Positions 5,539 to 6,204 of a stretch of DNA of 6,204 bases are shown here, piece by piece (position 1 is the stretch's first letter; every line of letters starts with the position of its first letter). The position numbers and the translations under genes are program-made. The stretch is from Phycisphaerae bacterium (GTDB taxonomy: Bacteria; Planctomycetota; Phycisphaerae; Sedimentisphaerales; SG8-4). The notes below the pieces were generated by a model that did no database searches, was not told the DNA's origin, and saw nothing but the letters and a program-made list of their open reading frames with translations. Where the stretch lies: assembly GCA_030603035.1 (NCBI GenBank), contig JAUVYQ010000146.1, positions 1 to 6,204 of the forward strand, in the 5' to 3' direction.

Positions 5539-6051
5539 TTACGGCAAATATCTTTTCATAAGCTCCTGCCATCTGCCGGTATTTTTCAGAATGTATTCTA
5601 TTACCTCTCGCACAGCTCCGCTGCCGCCGCAACGAGCGGTTACATAATCGGCATATTGCTTCACTTCATCAACCGCATTGGCAACAGCTACTCCAAACCC
5701 AACGTATCGAATCGGCGGCAAATCCGTCAAGTCATCACCAATATAGGCAACCCTGTCCGGCGAAAGACCCAGTTGCTCAAGAAGTTTTTCGAGCGCCGGC
5801 AGTTTATCGTAACAATCCTGGACACAATAGTCTATCTCAAGCTGCTCGGCCCGATATTTTGTCGGCTCCGACTCCCTGCCACTCAGAAAGGCGACCTTTA
5901 GCCCGGCCCTTTGCCACATTCGAATCCCGTGACCATCGAGCGAATTGAAAAACTTGCTTTCACTGCCGTCGGCATTAACTACAATCGTACCGTCCGTCAA
6001 AACACCGTCAACATCCAGAGCCAGCATTTGTATGTCCGCAAGATTTGCCAT
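5539..6051 (-). CDS. kdsC: 3-deoxy-D-manno-octulosonate 8-phosphate phosphatase
   Basis: This 170-residue cytoplasmic HAD phosphatase hydrolyses KDO 8-phosphate to KDO, the sugar joining lipid A to the core of lipopolysaccharide. It belongs to the YrbI/KdsC group, which has almost no cap domain and works as a tetramer. Visible motifs are LDVDGVLTDG (Asp13 nucleophile, Asp15), LSGRES (Ser57 to Ser61), Lys83 in YDKLPALEKLL, and YIGDDLTDLP (Asp106, Asp107). The C-terminal GGSGAVREVIEYIL is characteristic of KdsC. Length and both ends are normal. The ATG at 6051 places motif I at the expected position, and no convincing Shine-Dalgarno site precedes it. It probably forms an operon with the LptC-like gene 18 bp downstream. 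Upstream, 33 bp separate it from a four-helix-bundle gene end in the same orientation. The other possible reading is a related nucleotide-sugar phosphatase of the same clade, such as the phosphatase domain of a CMP-sugar enzyme. Confidence 0.92.
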   Translation of the reverse strand: MANLADIQMLALDVDGVLTDGTIVVNADGSESKFFNSLDGHGIRMWQRAGLKVAFLSGRESEPTKYRAEQLEIDYCVQDCYDKLPALEKLLEQLGLSPDRVAYIGDDLTDLPPIRYVGFGVAVANAVDEVKQYADYVTARCGGSGAVREVIEYILKNTGRWQELMKRYLP

Positions 6052-6063
6052 AGTAATACCAAA

Positions 6064-6095
6064 ATCGATTCTCGATTCTCGATACTAGATTCTCG
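6064..6095 (-). repeat. Degenerate heptamer array (CGAGAAT units) upstream of kdsC
   Basis: This is the exact reverse complement of the array at 110-141, and lies 12 bases before the kdsC start codon. On the minus strand it supplies the TAG (6085-6087) that ends the four-helix-bundle gene. The same leader thus precedes both kdsC and the acyl-CoA dehydrogenase, but here 12 unrelated bases (complement of 6052-6063) separate it from the ATG. Confidence 0.8.
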
Positions 6096-6204
6096 TTTTA
6101 TGGCCACCATCCACTGACTTAATGAAATTGGATATCATCTTACCAAGGTGGTCGTACTCTTCGCAAAAATACCCGTACTTTTCTGTATCACTCAGTGATT
6201 TAGT
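6085..6204 (-). CDS. Four-helix-bundle protein (23S rRNA intervening-sequence protein family), 3' end only, second copy
   Basis: Because of the terminal inverted repeat this encodes the same 39 C-terminal residues as 1-120, ending at the TAG complementary to 6085-6087. The 5' part lies beyond the window edge. It is oriented like kdsC, which begins 33 bp downstream, and could be cotranscribed with it. Whether this is a separate genomic copy or the same repeat node used twice by the assembler cannot be decided from the window. The different sequence beyond the repeat means at least the downstream junction is distinct. Confidence 0.7.
   Translation of the reverse strand, partial: TKSLSDTEKYGYFCEEYDHLGKMISNFIKSVDGGHKTRI

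Larger units (their letters stand above)
6064..6204 (-). repeat. Right arm of the perfect 141-bp terminal inverted repeat
   Basis: This is the exact reverse complement of 1-141. It marks the second place where the contig runs into the same repeated sequence, this time in front of kdsC. Confidence 0.97.

Noticed and set aside
1..6204. Composite transposon bounded by the 141-bp terminal inverted repeats
   Set aside because: There is no transposase or recombinase inside. The genes are ordinary chromosomal ones, and the repeat length matches an assembly k-mer.

Overview
The window looks like metagenome-derived Gram-negative DNA of moderate GC content. Three observations point to Planctomycetota, probably a Phycisphaerae-like lineage: lipopolysaccharide genes, mostly weak or absent Shine-Dalgarno sites, and intergenic spaces filled with short-period degenerate repeats and genes of the 23S rRNA intervening-sequence protein (four-helix-bundle) family. 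This placement is inferred from overall character, because there is no marker gene.

The layout is two convergent halves. The plus-strand half holds the last 39 codons of a four-helix-bundle gene (1-120), an acyl-CoA dehydrogenase (143-1972), a second four-helix-bundle gene with a premature stop (2011-2370), and a HAD-family phosphatase or phosphomutase of the beta-phosphoglucomutase type (2404-3084). A 261-bp convergent spacer (3085-3345) contains no gene. It is filled by a palindrome nested inside a larger imperfect inverted repeat. The minus-strand half holds kdsC (6051-5539), then 18 bp later a 724-residue membrane-anchored LptC/OstA-like protein (5520-3346). This is the usual gene order of lipopolysaccharide export loci. 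Upstream of kdsC lies another copy of the same four-helix-bundle gene end (6204-6085).

The two window ends are a perfect 141-bp inverted repeat. Its length equals the largest default k-mer of the MEGAHIT assembler, so the window is probably a whole contig whose two ends run into the same genomic repeat. The underlying biology is still informative. The repeat is the end of a four-helix-bundle gene plus a heptamer array, and it precedes both the acyl-CoA dehydrogenase and kdsC.

The most interesting pattern is that every four-helix-bundle gene end here lies in the same orientation directly in front of an unrelated gene. All three are separated from that gene only by a short array of degenerate 7- or 8-bp units, which also provides the cassette's own stop codon. 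This suggests a dispersed, possibly mobile, cassette made of a four-helix-bundle gene plus short-period arrays. A separate palindromic repeat has been absorbed in frame into the acyl-CoA dehydrogenase.

kdsC and the LptC-like protein act in one process: KDO synthesis for lipid A and core, and lipopolysaccharide transport. The acyl-CoA dehydrogenase and the HAD enzyme have no evident functional link to them or to each other.
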